The notes beneath the pieces are model-generated. The model saw only the letters and a list, made by a program, of their open reading frames with translations, was not told the DNA's origin and ran no database searches. Shown here in pieces: positions 42,850 through 52,385 of a stretch of 64,000 nucleotides of DNA. The stretch is from the NCBI GenBank assembly GCA_016286555.1, contig JAEETA010000005.1, positions 1 through 64,000 of the forward strand. The letters are read 5' to 3'. How positions within the stretch are numbered: position 1 is the stretch's first letter; each line of letters starts with the position of its first letter. Source of the stretch: Lachnospiraceae bacterium. GTDB lineage: Bacteria; Bacillota; Clostridia; Lachnospirales; Lachnospiraceae. The translations under genes were made by a program, and so were the position numbers.

Positions 42850-42876
42850 CGGGGAGCCGGGACCCGGAAATAGCGT

Positions 42877-42917
42877 AAAAACAGGCCTTTGCGGGAAGTG
42901 CAGGGGCCTGTTTTTTT
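42877..42917 (+). terminator. Terminator after the FakA-C-like gene
   Basis: AAACAGGCC and GGCCTGTTT arms around a 17-base loop, followed by T7. Confidence 0.85.
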
Positions 42918-42954
42918 CTATCCAAAAATCTCTCTTTCTTCTTGAGAAATCTTA

Positions 42955-42984
42955 TTGACAGGCGCATCCGGAAACGGCTAAAGT
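42955..42984 (+). promoter_or_regulatory. Promoter of the reverse rubrerythrin gene
   Basis: Perfect TTGACA at 42955 and TAAAGT at 42979, 18-bp spacer. The leader to the start codon is about 65 bases. No clear PerR box was seen. Confidence 0.65.
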
Positions 42985-43054
42985 GGATACATAGGCAGGA
43001 ACTTTTAAAAATGCCGAATGGCGGCGAAACTGCCGCAGAAAGAGAGGTATTTCC

Positions 43055-43594
43055 ATGAAGTTTGTTTGTACTGTTTGCGGGTATATTTACGAAGGTGACA
43101 AGGCTCCCGATGAGTGCCCCGTTTGCCATGCAGGCGCCGATAAGTTCAAGGCAATGGCAGGCGACAAGGTTTGGGCTGCGGAGCATGTGGTAGGCGTTGC
43201 AAAGGGCGCTCCCGAGGATATCATTCAGGGCCTGAGAGATTGCTACAACGGCGAGTGTGCCGAGGTAGGTATGTATCTGGCTATGTCCCGCCAGGCCATC
43301 CGCGAGGGATACCCCGAGATCGGCGAGTTCTTCCGTACCGCTGCATTTGAGGAAGCTGATCACGCTGCAAAGTTTGCTGAGCTCCTGGGCGAGGTGCTGA
43401 CGGATTCCACCAAGAAGAATCTGGAGCTCCGCGCAGAGGCTGAGTACGGCGCAACCCAGGGCCGTGTGGATATCGCTAAGCGTGCGAAGGAAGAGAACCT
43501 GGATGCCATCCATGACACCGTGCATGAGATCGGCAGAGATGAGGCAAGACACGGTAAGGGCTTCGAAGGCCTGCTGAAGAGATATTTCGGCTAA
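43055..43594 (+). CDS. Reverse rubrerythrin (NADH peroxidase-type)
   Basis: 179 residues with the rubredoxin domain first: FVCTVCGYIYEGDKAPDECPVCHAG, then a ferritin-like diiron domain with NGECAEVGMYLAMS, FRTAAFEEADHAAKFAELLGE and HEIGRDEARHGKGFEGLLKRYF (Glu/ExxH ligands). This order is the reverse of classical rubrerythrin and is used by clostridia to reduce hydrogen peroxide. Codon bias suggests high expression. Own promoter and terminator. Confidence 0.94.
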   Translation: MKFVCTVCGYIYEGDKAPDECPVCHAGADKFKAMAGDKVWAAEHVVGVAKGAPEDIIQGLRDCYNGECAEVGMYLAMSRQAIREGYPEIGEFFRTAAFEEADHAAKFAELLGEVLTDSTKKNLELRAEAEYGATQGRVDIAKRAKEENLDAIHDTVHEIGRDEARHGKGFEGLLKRYFG

Positions 43595-43635
43595 GCCGCA
43601 GGGCACTGCCCATAGACCAAATACGGAAATGAGAA

Positions 43636-43670
43636 GCGGAAGTGTCGAGAACATCGGCACTTCCGTTTTA
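43636..43670 (+). terminator. Terminator after the reverse rubrerythrin gene
   Basis: CGGAAGTG and CACTTCCG arms around 14 bases, followed by TTTTAC. Confidence 0.75.
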
Positions 43671-43689
43671 CTAGGGAACGATCGAAATA

Positions 43690-45402
43690 ATGACGGTAAA
43701 CACCAAAGCGACAAAAGAACAGAAAAGTGCGGGGGGCGTGGGAGAAAGGATCCATGTGCGGAAATGCGTCTGCGCTCTGATCACGGGCTTCCTCTTTGCT
43801 TTTTCCCTGGTCTTCGGAAAGGCCTATGTCACGGACCGGACACCGGCGCTGAGCGTGGGTGCGAACATCGCAAAGTTCCTCCTTCTTTGGGGGCTGACAT
43901 CTGTGTCGGTATTTTTCCTGTGGGAGGGAGCAGAGCGCCTGAACGCGCGCCGGAAGGAAGCGGAGCCCCTGTTGACAGGGAAGGGTGCTTTCCTGCTCTG
44001 GTGCATTTTGATGCTCTGCAGGCTGCCCTTTTATCTCGCCTGCTTCCCCGGTTTTTTTACCTATGATGCGGGATCGGCACTGATCCAGGTGCTCTATGAG
44101 GATGTGGCTTATTCCACCCAGAATCCCCTGCTTCACACCTTGCTTCTGGGAGGCGTGATCAAACTGTTCTATCAGTTGACCGGAAGCTGGAACGTGGGGG
44201 TTTGCGTCTTTTGTGTGGCACAGATGGCCTTCTGCAATCTGGTCTATATCCGCATCATCCGCGTTCTGGACAGGCGGGTCCGCAGCAGGGGGATCACGGT
44301 CTTTGCCATCCTCTACTACGCCCTGATGCCCACCATTACATTGTTGAGCTTCTGCACCACCAAGGACACCCTCTCCGCACATTTGATGGTGCTGTTCCTG
44401 CTGCGGTTCCGGGAGGTGTTTGAGGATCGGACGGAAAGACGCGGCAGTGCTGACATGCGCGGCTCGAACCGGGATGAAGAAGGCGGCGGAGATGCACAAG
44501 TCCGAAGACAGCAGATCATAGACATCTGCGGTGTGGTCCTTCTGGAAGTTCTGATGCTCCTGTCCCGGAAAAATCTCCCCATTGCCTTTGCCGTATTTTT
44601 TGTCGTGCAGTTTTTTTTCCGCAAAAAAGATCTGCTGCGGCGGACGGCTGTCCTGCTGCTGGGATGCCTGCTGGCCTTTGGGGTAAACCGTGCGCTGGAG
44701 TGGCGGCTGCAGCCGGAGGAGGGGTCCATTGCCGAAGCCTTCAGCGTCCCTGCCTGTCAGCTGGCCAGAGTTTACAGGGAATACGGGGAGAGCGCCTTTT
44801 CCGAGGAGGAATGGGAGCTGCTGGACCGGTATATCTACATCGTCAATCCCTACTACCCCTTCAACGCGGACCAGATCAAATCCGGGTTTAAGGAGACCAT
44901 CGACCAGTGGCCGGGAGGATTTCTGAAGCTCTGGGCGAAGGTGGGGCTCCGGTATCCGGAGGAATATGCGGACGCCTTCCTGGCGCTGACGGCGGAGGCC
45001 TGGTACCCCTTCACCGACATCGACGGCTATTGCAGAACGGACTATGCTGGGATCAAGGGAGGGACGGATTATTTCATGTGTCTCATTGAGGAACCTGCGT
45101 CTCTTCACAGCCTGATCCCGGGACTCTATGACCGGATCTGGTATTTTTCCAGGGAGATGAGCCTGTGGAAGATCCCGGTGCTGGGCTTTTTCTTAAGCGT
45201 GGGAGGACAGCTCTGGTGCTGGATCTTTGCGGCGGGGTACGCCATCAGCCGGAGGCGGAAGGAGCTGTACCCTGTGTTTGCACTGATCGCGGGCCTTATC
45301 TTTACCAATTTCATGGGCCCCATCGTGCTGGTGCGGTATTACCTGATCCTCTATCTGATGCTCCCCGTTTTCGTGGGGACCATAGGGAAACAAAGCAAAT
45401 AA
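43690..45402 (+). CDS. DUF6020 family membrane protein (glycosyltransferase-like)
   Basis: 570 residues with about 11-12 transmembrane helices. YLACFPGFFTYDAGSALIQVLYEDVAYSTQNPLLHTLLLGGVIKL resembles the first loop of GT-C type glycosyltransferases (GT39-like) as in DUF6020 proteins. A short Glu/Arg-rich cytoplasmic insert (about residues 245-275, ERRGSADMRGSNRDEEGGG) interrupts the middle. It probably transfers a lipid-linked sugar to a cell-surface glycan; not proven. The ATG has only a weak site upstream. No adjacent glycan gene. Confidence 0.8.
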   Translation: MTVNTKATKEQKSAGGVGERIHVRKCVCALITGFLFAFSLVFGKAYVTDRTPALSVGANIAKFLLLWGLTSVSVFFLWEGAERLNARRKEAEPLLTGKGAFLLWCILMLCRLPFYLACFPGFFTYDAGSALIQVLYEDVAYSTQNPLLHTLLLGGVIKLFYQLTGSWNVGVCVFCVAQMAFCNLVYIRIIRVLDRRVRSRGITVFAILYYALMPTITLLSFCTTKDTLSAHLMVLFLLRFREVFEDRTERRGSADMRGSNRDEEGGGDAQVRRQQIIDICGVVLLEVLMLLSRKNLPIAFAVFFVVQFFFRKKDLLRRTAVLLLGCLLAFGVNRALEWRLQPEEGSIAEAFSVPACQLARVYREYGESAFSEEEWELLDRYIYIVNPYYPFNADQIKSGFKETIDQWPGGFLKLWAKVGLRYPEEYADAFLALTAEAWYPFTDIDGYCRTDYAGIKGGTDYFMCLIEEPASLHSLIPGLYDRIWYFSREMSLWKIPVLGFFLSVGGQLWCWIFAAGYAISRRRKELYPVFALIAGLIFTNFMGPIVLVRYYLILYLMLPVFVGTIGKQSK

Positions 45403-45407
45403 ACCCT

Positions 45408-45436
45408 TTTACATTTCAGCGTTTTTTCGGTACAAT
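45408..45436 (+). promoter_or_regulatory. Promoter of the DUF3048 lipoprotein gene
   Basis: TTTACA at 45408 and TACAAT at 45431 with a 17-bp spacer, overlapping the end of the DUF6020 interval. Confidence 0.7.
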
Positions 45437-45514
45437 GGAAGGTAGGTTTCGGGCCGGTTTCCCGAGAATGGCCGCGCCCGGACCGAAAGCTTCGAAAACG
45501 ACAGGAGAAGAAAA

Positions 45515-46681
45515 ATGAAAAAAAGATTTACAGTTTTGGCCGCGATTGCCTTATCCGTGGCTATGTTGACCGCCTGCGGATCCGCTTCCGAGGAAGCACC
45601 CGAGGTAGTGGCTGAGCCCATCGTGGTTCTGCCCGAGACCACCGAAGAGCCTGCTACCGAGGAGCCTGTAGCTGAGGAGCCTGCTCCCGTCGAGGAGGAG
45701 GAGCCCGAGGAGGTTCGCGAGGGATATTACAGAAGTGAGTTGACCGGTGAGTGGATCGATGAGTCCCTGAAGGATCAGCGCCCCATCGCAGTCATGATCG
45801 ACAACGAGATCACCGCACTGCCCCATTACGGCACTTCTCAGGCAGACATCGTCTATGAGATGATGAACAGCACCCAGAACGACCGTGTCACCAGATTCAT
45901 GGTCCTGTTCAAGGACTGGGAGCCCATCGAGAGACTGGGCAGCGTTCGTTCCACCCGTCCTACCAACATCATTCTTGCACCCGAGTACAATGCGATCCTT
46001 TGCCATGACGGCGGCCCTTATCACAACGACGCATACTGGGCCAAGAGTTGGGCACCGGATCACCTGAACGGCATCTTCAAGCGTTTCGAGAACGGCAAGC
46101 CCAGAGAGTTTACCGAGTATGTAACCTCCGACAAGCTGACCTCCAACATCGGCACCGACAAGATCAGCCGCACCTATGACAATTACTGGGGAGAGCATTT
46201 CCGCTTCTCTTCCAAGGGCGTGGATCTCTCCGGCGAGCAGCGTGTGTTTGACGCTACCAAGGTAGATCTTTCCGCAGCATTTAAGCACAACCGTTCCACT
46301 CTGACCTATGACGAGAGCACCGGCCTGTATGTTTACAACGAGTACGCCGGCAGCACCAGCAAGTACGGATACAGCGGCACCTATTACGATGCCGGCAACA
46401 ACGAGTCCCTGGCCTTCACCAACGTGATCCTGCAGTGCTGCGATTTCAACCAGCTGGATGATCACGGCTACCTGATCTACAATGTCATGACCGCTACGCC
46501 CAAGGACGGCTACTATCTCACCGGCGGCAAGGCTATCCCCATCATCTGGGACAAGACCGGCGAGACCGAGCTGACCAAGTATTACAACACTCTTACCGGC
46601 GAGATCCAGAAGATGAATGTCGGTAAGACCTACATTGCCATCGTTCCCCAGGATTACTGGGATGAGATCATCGTAGAGTGA
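45515..46681 (+). CDS. DUF3048 (YerB-like) lipoprotein
   Basis: 388 residues. The signal MKKRFTVLAAIALSVAMLTAC has a lipobox Cys at about residue 21. A Glu/Pro/Thr-rich low-complexity linker (about 24-75) follows, rich in EEPA repeats. The DUF3048 domain has RPIAVMIDNEITALPHYGTSQADIVYEMMNS and RLGSVRSTRPTNIILAPEYNAILCHDGG. It is anchored outside the membrane; family function is not known. AGGAGAAG precedes the ATG. The sensor kinase follows 16 bp later, so it may be co-transcribed. Confidence 0.92.
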   Translation: MKKRFTVLAAIALSVAMLTACGSASEEAPEVVAEPIVVLPETTEEPATEEPVAEEPAPVEEEEPEEVREGYYRSELTGEWIDESLKDQRPIAVMIDNEITALPHYGTSQADIVYEMMNSTQNDRVTRFMVLFKDWEPIERLGSVRSTRPTNIILAPEYNAILCHDGGPYHNDAYWAKSWAPDHLNGIFKRFENGKPREFTEYVTSDKLTSNIGTDKISRTYDNYWGEHFRFSSKGVDLSGEQRVFDATKVDLSAAFKHNRSTLTYDESTGLYVYNEYAGSTSKYGYSGTYYDAGNNESLAFTNVILQCCDFNQLDDHGYLIYNVMTATPKDGYYLTGGKAIPIIWDKTGETELTKYYNTLTGEIQKMNVGKTYIAIVPQDYWDEIIVE

Positions 46682-46697
46682 TCACGGTACCGGATAT

Positions 46698-48149
46698 ATG
46701 AAGCTGAGAACCAGGATGGCACTGACCTTCGTTCTGATCATCGCGATCCCGCTACTGCTGACGGTCCTGTCATTTATGGCGATCCGGACCGTCATCGGGG
46801 ACAGCGATGATCCGATCTGGTCTCTGCACAATTACAGCGTTCAGGATATCACCATGAAAGCGGATGATATCTACAACGATCTGCTCAGGCAAAAATACAA
46901 GGATTCCAGCCGGCTGGAAGATGAGAAATACCTGCAGGAGATGAGCGACATCGTCCCCAACAAGGCGGTATTTCTCCTGGGCCGGAAAGGAAATGAGATC
47001 TTTTTCAAGGGCAACGATGATGTGTCCGCATCCCTGATCGGGGAGCTTCCGGCTTTCGGCAGATCGGCGGATCAGGCTCTGACGGGCATCTGGCTGAACA
47101 CGGAAGAGGTCTACATCCAGCAACTGGATTTCTACTTTCAGGATGGTGCGGAAGGCAGCATTTTCGTCATCGCCAAGGGGTCCGGCGTGATCTCCAGACG
47201 GCTGATGATCGACATGCTGATGGCCATTATCGTGATCCTGGTCCTGACCAGCGTGGGACTCACAGCCTGGATCAATCGCGGTGTCTACGAACCGGTGCAG
47301 CGGCTGAGCGAAGCCATGACCGCCATCCGGAACGGCGATTTTAATTACATCCTGGATATCGACGAAGAGGGAGAGATCGGGGATCTCTTCCGGAACTACG
47401 AAGACATGAGACTGCGCCTGAAGGAAAGTGCCGAGGAAAAGGTGGACCAGGAGGCGCGGAGCCGGGAACTCATCAGTAATATCTCCCATGACCTGAAGAC
47501 CCCCATTACCTCCATCAAGGGGTATGTGGAGGGCATCATGGACGGTGTGGCGGATACACCGGAAAAAATGGACCGCTACATCCATACCATCTACAACAAG
47601 ACGGTGGATATGGACCGTCTGATCAACGAGCTGACCGTCTATTCCAAGGCGGCCAATGACAGGATCCCCTACAAGTTCCTGCGGATCAATGTCAGCGATT
47701 ACTTCGGTGACTGCAAGGAAGAGGTGGGACTGGATCTGGAAGCAAGAGGCATCGACTTCCGGTACGCAAGCTTTGTGCCGGAGGATACCATGATCATCGC
47801 AGACCCCGAGCAGATGAAGAAGGTCATCAACAACATCATCGGGAACAGCGTGAAGTACATGGACAAGCCCAGAGGTGTCATCGAGATGCGCCTTTTGGAT
47901 GAAGTGGATTCGGTCCGTGTGGAGATCGAGGACAACGGCAAGGGCATCGCCCAGGAGAATCTGGAGAAGATCTTCGACCGTTTCTATCGCACGGATGCAG
48001 CCCGCAACTCCAACACCGGCGGCAGCGGCATCGGTCTTTCCATCGTGAAGAAGATCATCGAGGATCACGGAGGAATGATCTGGGCCACGGCCCGGGAGGG
48101 TGAAGGCACCTGTATGCATTTTGTCTTGAGAAAGTATGTTGAGCTCTGA
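46698..48149 (+). CDS. Membrane sensor histidine kinase
   Basis: 483 residues. Transmembrane helices near residues 6-26 and 165-190 enclose a roughly 135-residue external sensor. HAMP-like region follows (VQRLSEAMTAIRNGDFNYILD). HisKA: ELISNISHDLKTPITSIKGYVEGIMDGVAD; ATPase: NNIIGNSVKYMDKP, EDNGKGIAQENL, GGSGIGLSIVKKIIEDHGG. It is placed before its response regulator, an order less common than regulator-first. Signal unknown; it may respond to cell-envelope state given the lipoprotein upstream. Confidence 0.92.
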   Translation: MKLRTRMALTFVLIIAIPLLLTVLSFMAIRTVIGDSDDPIWSLHNYSVQDITMKADDIYNDLLRQKYKDSSRLEDEKYLQEMSDIVPNKAVFLLGRKGNEIFFKGNDDVSASLIGELPAFGRSADQALTGIWLNTEEVYIQQLDFYFQDGAEGSIFVIAKGSGVISRRLMIDMLMAIIVILVLTSVGLTAWINRGVYEPVQRLSEAMTAIRNGDFNYILDIDEEGEIGDLFRNYEDMRLRLKESAEEKVDQEARSRELISNISHDLKTPITSIKGYVEGIMDGVADTPEKMDRYIHTIYNKTVDMDRLINELTVYSKAANDRIPYKFLRINVSDYFGDCKEEVGLDLEARGIDFRYASFVPEDTMIIADPEQMKKVINNIIGNSVKYMDKPRGVIEMRLLDEVDSVRVEIEDNGKGIAQENLEKIFDRFYRTDAARNSNTGGSGIGLSIVKKIIEDHGGMIWATAREGEGTCMHFVLRKYVEL

Positions 48150-48205
48150 CAGAGCCGGAGATAACAGAAACCAAAACAAAAAGTGACCGGCAGAGAGGGG
48201 GTACT

Positions 48206-48901
48206 ATGAGCAGGATACTGATTGTAGAGGACGAGGAGGCCATTGCCGAGCTGGAGCGCGATTACCTTGAGATGAACGACTTTGAGGTAACGGTCCGTAA
48301 CAACGGTCAGGCAGGTCTGGATGAGGCACTGAGTTCCGAGTATGACCTGGTGGTACTGGATCTGATGCTTCCCGAGATGGACGGATTTGAGGTCTGTAAG
48401 CGGATCCGTGAGAAGATGAACATCCCGATCCTGATGGTTTCCGCCAAGAAGGATGACATCGACAAAGTGCGCGGTCTGGGACTGGGCGCCGATGACTATC
48501 TGACGAAGCCCTTCAGTCCCAGCGAGCTGGTGGCCCGTGTGAAGGCGCACCTGACCCGTTATGAGAGACTGGTGAGTGCCGGCGCTGCCAAGATGGAAAA
48601 TGATGTGGTGGAGATCCGGGGCATCCGCATTGACAAGACCGCCCGCAGAGTCTTCATCGGCGGCGAGGAGCGTTCCTTTACCACGAAGGAATTCGATCTG
48701 TTGACCTTCCTGGCAGAGCATCCCAACCGCGTCTTTACCAAGGACGAGTTGTTCCGGGAGATCTGGGGCATGGAGTCCATCGGTGACATCGCCACCGTCA
48801 CGGTGCACATCAAGAAGATCCGTGAGAAGGTGGAGGAAAATACCGCAAAGCCTCAGTACATTGAGACCATCTGGGGCGTGGGATACAGATTTAAGATCTG
48901 A
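48206..48901 (+). CDS. OmpR-family response regulator
   Basis: 231 residues. The receiver has ILIVEDEEAIAELERDYLEM, acceptor Asp in LVVLDLMLPEMDGFEV and Lys in YLTKPFSPSEL. The winged helix has FTTKEFDLLTFLAEHPNRVFTKDELFREIWGM, VHIKKIREK and TIWGVGYRFKI. It follows the sensor kinase by 56 bp. The partner relationship is inferred from adjacency. A strong terminator follows. Confidence 0.94.
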   Translation: MSRILIVEDEEAIAELERDYLEMNDFEVTVRNNGQAGLDEALSSEYDLVVLDLMLPEMDGFEVCKRIREKMNIPILMVSAKKDDIDKVRGLGLGADDYLTKPFSPSELVARVKAHLTRYERLVSAGAAKMENDVVEIRGIRIDKTARRVFIGGEERSFTTKEFDLLTFLAEHPNRVFTKDELFREIWGMESIGDIATVTVHIKKIREKVEENTAKPQYIETIWGVGYRFKI

Positions 48902-48934
48902 CGCAAGCGTCGGAAAACAGAAGATGCAAAATAC

Positions 48935-48971
48935 AAAGCTCCGGTTACCCTTTCGGTAACCGGAGCTTTTC
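48935..48971 (+). terminator. Terminator after the two-component pair
   Basis: AAAGCTCCGGTTACC pairs with GGTAACCGGAGCTTT, loop CTTTC, followed by T residues. Confidence 0.9.
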
Positions 48972-48995
48972 TCGTGGAGGCGTATTTATCTGAGT

Positions 48996-50936
48996 TTATT
49001 GATAGTAGGAAGCGTCGCCCTGATAGTACTCGATGTTTTCCCGGATGTATTCTCTGCAGATCTCATCCACCAGGGTGTTGGTCTCGGTAAAGCTCAGAGG
49101 AATGGTGATGTAATTGTATCCGTCATTCCATCCGTTGTCCTCTGACTCATAGCGGAGCTCCAGCTGGATGTGGATTTCGGGATCCTCGGTCTCATCCCCA
49201 ATGGACTCGGTCTCGGTATCCAGCTCTTCCAGCGTATTGTGGAGAGAAAAGTCTCTGCGGTAAGCTCCGATCACATCGGCGATCTGCCTCGGCTGGATCT
49301 CGATATAGCGCCAGGTATCGGCGGCTGCATCATACCAGTCCGCTTCGACATAATCGGGCAGGTCCAGCCGGCCGGTGGCCAGGGGATACATTTTTTCCTG
49401 ATATGCCCTGCTCTCAACGATGGCACGAATGGACTCCAGAGAAGACTCGGGCAGGGAATAGGTACGGGTAAAGATTCCGCCGAAGCGACGCTCTACCTTG
49501 ATTTCCACCGTTGCATAGTAACGGAAGGAACCGTCTCCGTTAGAGGCTTCGATAATGCTGTCATCGATGCTGTTGTAGCCTCCCAGGTAAGGGGTTACTC
49601 CCAGCTCACGGCGAAGTTTGTTGTAGGCCACACCTTCTCGGATGATCTGCTCGATGAGTGCGGGATCCTCAATGGGGACTACATAGCGGTTGTCATACTC
49701 GTAGACGCCGGTGTCGTAATAGGAAGTGGAGTAACCGTTCTCCGCAAAGGGATAAATCCGTGCCACATGAGCGCTGACGATGTTTTCCTGCCGGGGGATC
49801 ACATTGTCGTAAGGGATCAGACCGGCCCGGAAGATCAGGTAGATGATCAGGGTGCCCACGGGGATCAGGATCAGGCGAAGCTTTCGCTTCCAAACTGCCC
49901 GGAAGGAGCGCAGGAAGGACAGGTTCAGCAGCAGGACACTTAAGAAACTTCCCAGCAGACAGCAGAAGATCTCCCAGAAGAGGATCGCCATACTATAGCG
50001 GATTTCCACGATGAAGCGGGCCAGCACTGCGCCGCAGAGGAATCCCACGGGGATGCTGATGAGGAGCTGTACGAGCATGGAATTCAGACCGGATGTGGCC
50101 TGCTCGCTTTTTCTCACCTTATACAGGCGGATCGCCAGGAACAGCAGCAAAGCGATCATCAGGATGCTGCCCGCAAGGGTGAAAGACAGGTGCTGCAGTA
50201 CATTCGACCAGGTATTTCCATCCGTATAGGACATCAGGATCCCGAAGGGAGCGGCCAGAGGGCTCATCCAGAGCAGATATTGCAGCTCTTCGCCGGCTTC
50301 CGCAAAACTGAAGGTGAAAGCCTGCATCAGGAGATAGTAGGTTCCCCAGCAGGCGACCACCACGGTGCCCAGAATGCCGGAACTCAGGAGCGCGCAAAGC
50401 ACGTTGCCACTGAGCATGGTGCACACCAGGAAGAGGTGATAGGTCAGCAGGAAGGCCAGGGTTGCCAGCGCCAGGTCGGAAAAGCAGTACCGGAACACAT
50501 GGGACAGATACTCTTCGGGAATGAAGACGGCGCCCAGGATCATGACAGTGAGCCAGCACAGCACCAGAGGCACTGCCCAGATCAGGAGCCCGTTCAGGTA
50601 GATGGCGGTGAAGTGTTTCTCCCGCTTTACGGGGACGCTGTGGTAGAGATCCGTAGCGCCGGGATGCAGCAGATAGGAAAAACCGCCGATGGCTACAATG
50701 GCTGCCCCCACCACGGCGATGACCACCAGCATGCCTGCATAGGTGTCGGAGATAAAGTGCAGGATGGCCTGGGAGAGATAGCGCTCGTAATACTCATTTT
50801 TCTCAATGCCGGAGACGGCAAAGAGGATGGCGATGGGGCCGGCGATGAGTTCGGTGACCGCAGAAAGGGCCACCATCCACAGGCGGTGTCTGAGGTTTTC
50901 CGCCATCATGGACTTAAGCGAGATTTTTGAAGTCAT
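48996..50936 (-). CDS. ABC-2 permease of a GntR-regulated exporter
   Basis: 646 residues from the ATG at 50936, which lies inside the ATPase gene (23-bp overlap). About eight hydrophobic segments in the N-terminal 370 residues. The C-terminal 250 residues are soluble and probably face outward (DUF6449-like in my recollection). It pairs with the ATPase just upstream on the same strand, in the YtrABC arrangement. Substrate unknown. Confidence 0.82.
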   Translation of the reverse strand: MTSKISLKSMMAENLRHRLWMVALSAVTELIAGPIAILFAVSGIEKNEYYERYLSQAILHFISDTYAGMLVVIAVVGAAIVAIGGFSYLLHPGATDLYHSVPVKREKHFTAIYLNGLLIWAVPLVLCWLTVMILGAVFIPEEYLSHVFRYCFSDLALATLAFLLTYHLFLVCTMLSGNVLCALLSSGILGTVVVACWGTYYLLMQAFTFSFAEAGEELQYLLWMSPLAAPFGILMSYTDGNTWSNVLQHLSFTLAGSILMIALLLFLAIRLYKVRKSEQATSGLNSMLVQLLISIPVGFLCGAVLARFIVEIRYSMAILFWEIFCCLLGSFLSVLLLNLSFLRSFRAVWKRKLRLILIPVGTLIIYLIFRAGLIPYDNVIPRQENIVSAHVARIYPFAENGYSTSYYDTGVYEYDNRYVVPIEDPALIEQIIREGVAYNKLRRELGVTPYLGGYNSIDDSIIEASNGDGSFRYYATVEIKVERRFGGIFTRTYSLPESSLESIRAIVESRAYQEKMYPLATGRLDLPDYVEADWYDAAADTWRYIEIQPRQIADVIGAYRRDFSLHNTLEELDTETESIGDETEDPEIHIQLELRYESEDNGWNDGYNYITIPLSFTETNTLVDEICREYIRENIEYYQGDASYYQ

Positions 50937-51813
50937 AGCCCAGCACCTCCGTTTCACTGATAAAGATCTCCTCCAGGGACAGAGGAAGGATTTCGTAAAA
51001 TACCGGCTGCAAAGCCGTAATGGCGGTCTCGATCTGGACCCGTTCACCCCGCAGGGTCAGGGTCTGCAGGGAACCTCTGGTCTCGGAAGAAACCAGGGGA
51101 AAGGTGGAGAGGATGCTGTCCTTGTCCGCAGGATCCCGGAAGACCACCTGGACCTTGAAGATGCCCAGTTTCATGTCGTCCAGATCTCTGGAAAGAAGGA
51201 TGCCGCCCTGATGCAGGAGTCCCACGTGATCGCAGATGTCCTCCAACTCCCGCAGGTTGTGGGAAGCGATGATGGGGGTGAGCTTCCGCTCGGCCACCTC
51301 GCGGATGAACACCTTTTTCACTGCCTGTCGTATCACGGGATCCAGGCCGTCGAAGGTTTCGTCGCAGAGGAAATATTTGCATCCGGAGCAGATCCCGAAG
51401 AGCAGGGAAAGCTGCTTTTTCATCCCCTTGGAGAAGGTCTGGATCCTGCGCTGTGGATCAAGCTTCAGGATGCCCATCATCTCATAGAAGAGCTCGGTGT
51501 TAAAATCCGGATAGAAGCTCCGGTAAAATCCCAGCATGTCCTTCGGGGTTCCGCCGGGGAAAAAGTACTGGTCATCGGAAATGAAGAAGATCTTGGACTT
51601 GGCCGCAGGGTTCTCATACACGGGTGCTCCGTCCACCAGGATCTCCCCCTGATCCGGGCGATAGATACCCGCAAGGCAGCGCAGCAAAGTGCTCTTGCCG
51701 GCGCCGTTGGTACCGATGAGGCCGAAGATCTGTCCGTCGTCCATGGTCAGGGAAATGTCCGACAGGGCGACGAGATCATCAAAGCTTTTTGTGAGATTTC
51801 GTATTTCTATCAT
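50914..51813 (-). CDS. ABC transporter ATP-binding protein (YtrB-like)
   Basis: 299 residues. Walker A GTNGAGKSTLL, signature FSKGMKKQLSLL, Walker B FLCDETFDGLDP (Leu-Cys before DE, a small variation), switch ASHNLRELED. The C-terminal 70 residues form a regulatory extension. AAGGAGG precedes the ATG; its start overlaps the GntR gene by 4 bp and its end overlaps the permease, so the three genes form one operon controlled by the repressor in front. Confidence 0.93.
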   Translation of the reverse strand: MIEIRNLTKSFDDLVALSDISLTMDDGQIFGLIGTNGAGKSTLLRCLAGIYRPDQGEILVDGAPVYENPAAKSKIFFISDDQYFFPGGTPKDMLGFYRSFYPDFNTELFYEMMGILKLDPQRRIQTFSKGMKKQLSLLFGICSGCKYFLCDETFDGLDPVIRQAVKKVFIREVAERKLTPIIASHNLRELEDICDHVGLLHQGGILLSRDLDDMKLGIFKVQVVFRDPADKDSILSTFPLVSSETRGSLQTLTLRGERVQIETAITALQPVFYEILPLSLEEIFISETEVLGYDFKNLA

Positions 51814-52181
51814 ACTTCCTCCTTAAGAAACGCTTTTTCCACGCAGAGCAGAGCCTGCTCCTTTGTGAGGCCGCCTCTTCTGACCTGGAGAACGGCTTCG
51901 GTCAACTGCTGTTCCAGAGCGGATTCATGATCCTGCTTCCAGGCATCCGGGTCTGCCACGTAGTTGCCCCGGCCGGTGACGGTGTAGATGTAGCCGTCGG
52001 CTTCGAGGGCATTGTAGGCCCTTTGGATGGTGTTGGGGTTGACCGAAAGATCCATGGCGAGGCTCCGTACCGAGGGGAGTTTGTCCCCGGGGCTCAGGCC
52101 TCCGCCTGCGATGAGCTGGATCATTTTTTCAATTACCTGTTCGTAGAGGGGACGTTTGTCCCGATAGTCGAGTAAGATCAT
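51810..52181 (-). CDS. GntR-family (YtrA subfamily) transcriptional regulator
   Basis: 123 residues from the ATG at 52181. The wHTH is DKRPLYEQVIEKMIQLIAGGGLSPGDKLPSVRSLAMDLSVNPNTIQRAYNALEADGYIYTVTGRGNYV, the YtrA type with no effector domain. It sits first in the operon with the ABC genes. Immediately upstream are a TTGACA/TAATCT promoter and a 27-bp perfect palindromic operator, so autorepression of the transporter is likely. Confidence 0.93.
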   Translation of the reverse strand: MILLDYRDKRPLYEQVIEKMIQLIAGGGLSPGDKLPSVRSLAMDLSVNPNTIQRAYNALEADGYIYTVTGRGNYVADPDAWKQDHESALEQQLTEAVLQVRRGGLTKEQALLCVEKAFLKEEV

Positions 52182-52293
52182 ATGCACCTGCCGTTTCATC
52201 CGCGTTAGCGCTGCCCGCATCCGGCGGGATCCGCATCAGCGGTGGGAAAAAGACTGTCCGCGGCTGCGCATGCCGGGGCAGTAGTGACATTGC

Positions 52294-52320
52294 AAGTGTA
52301 TTAAGACATGTAATACACTT
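52294..52320 (-). promoter_or_regulatory. Operator of the GntR/ABC operon
   Basis: AAGTGTATTA, 7-bp spacer AGACATG, TAATACACTT: perfect 10-bp arms. It lies just downstream of the -10, where a bound repressor would block transcription, and resembles the AGTGTA-TACACT core of YtrA-type operators. Confidence 0.8.
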
Positions 52321-52327
52321 CGTACAC

Positions 52328-52356
52328 AGATTATCACCGGGAATTCTATCTGTCAA
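52328..52356 (-). promoter_or_regulatory. Promoter of the GntR/ABC operon
   Basis: TTGACA (52356-52351) and TAATCT (52333-52328) with a 17-bp spacer on the minus strand. Confidence 0.8.
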
Positions 52357-52385
52357 CACAAAAAATGTAACTAAGTTGGGGGCGG

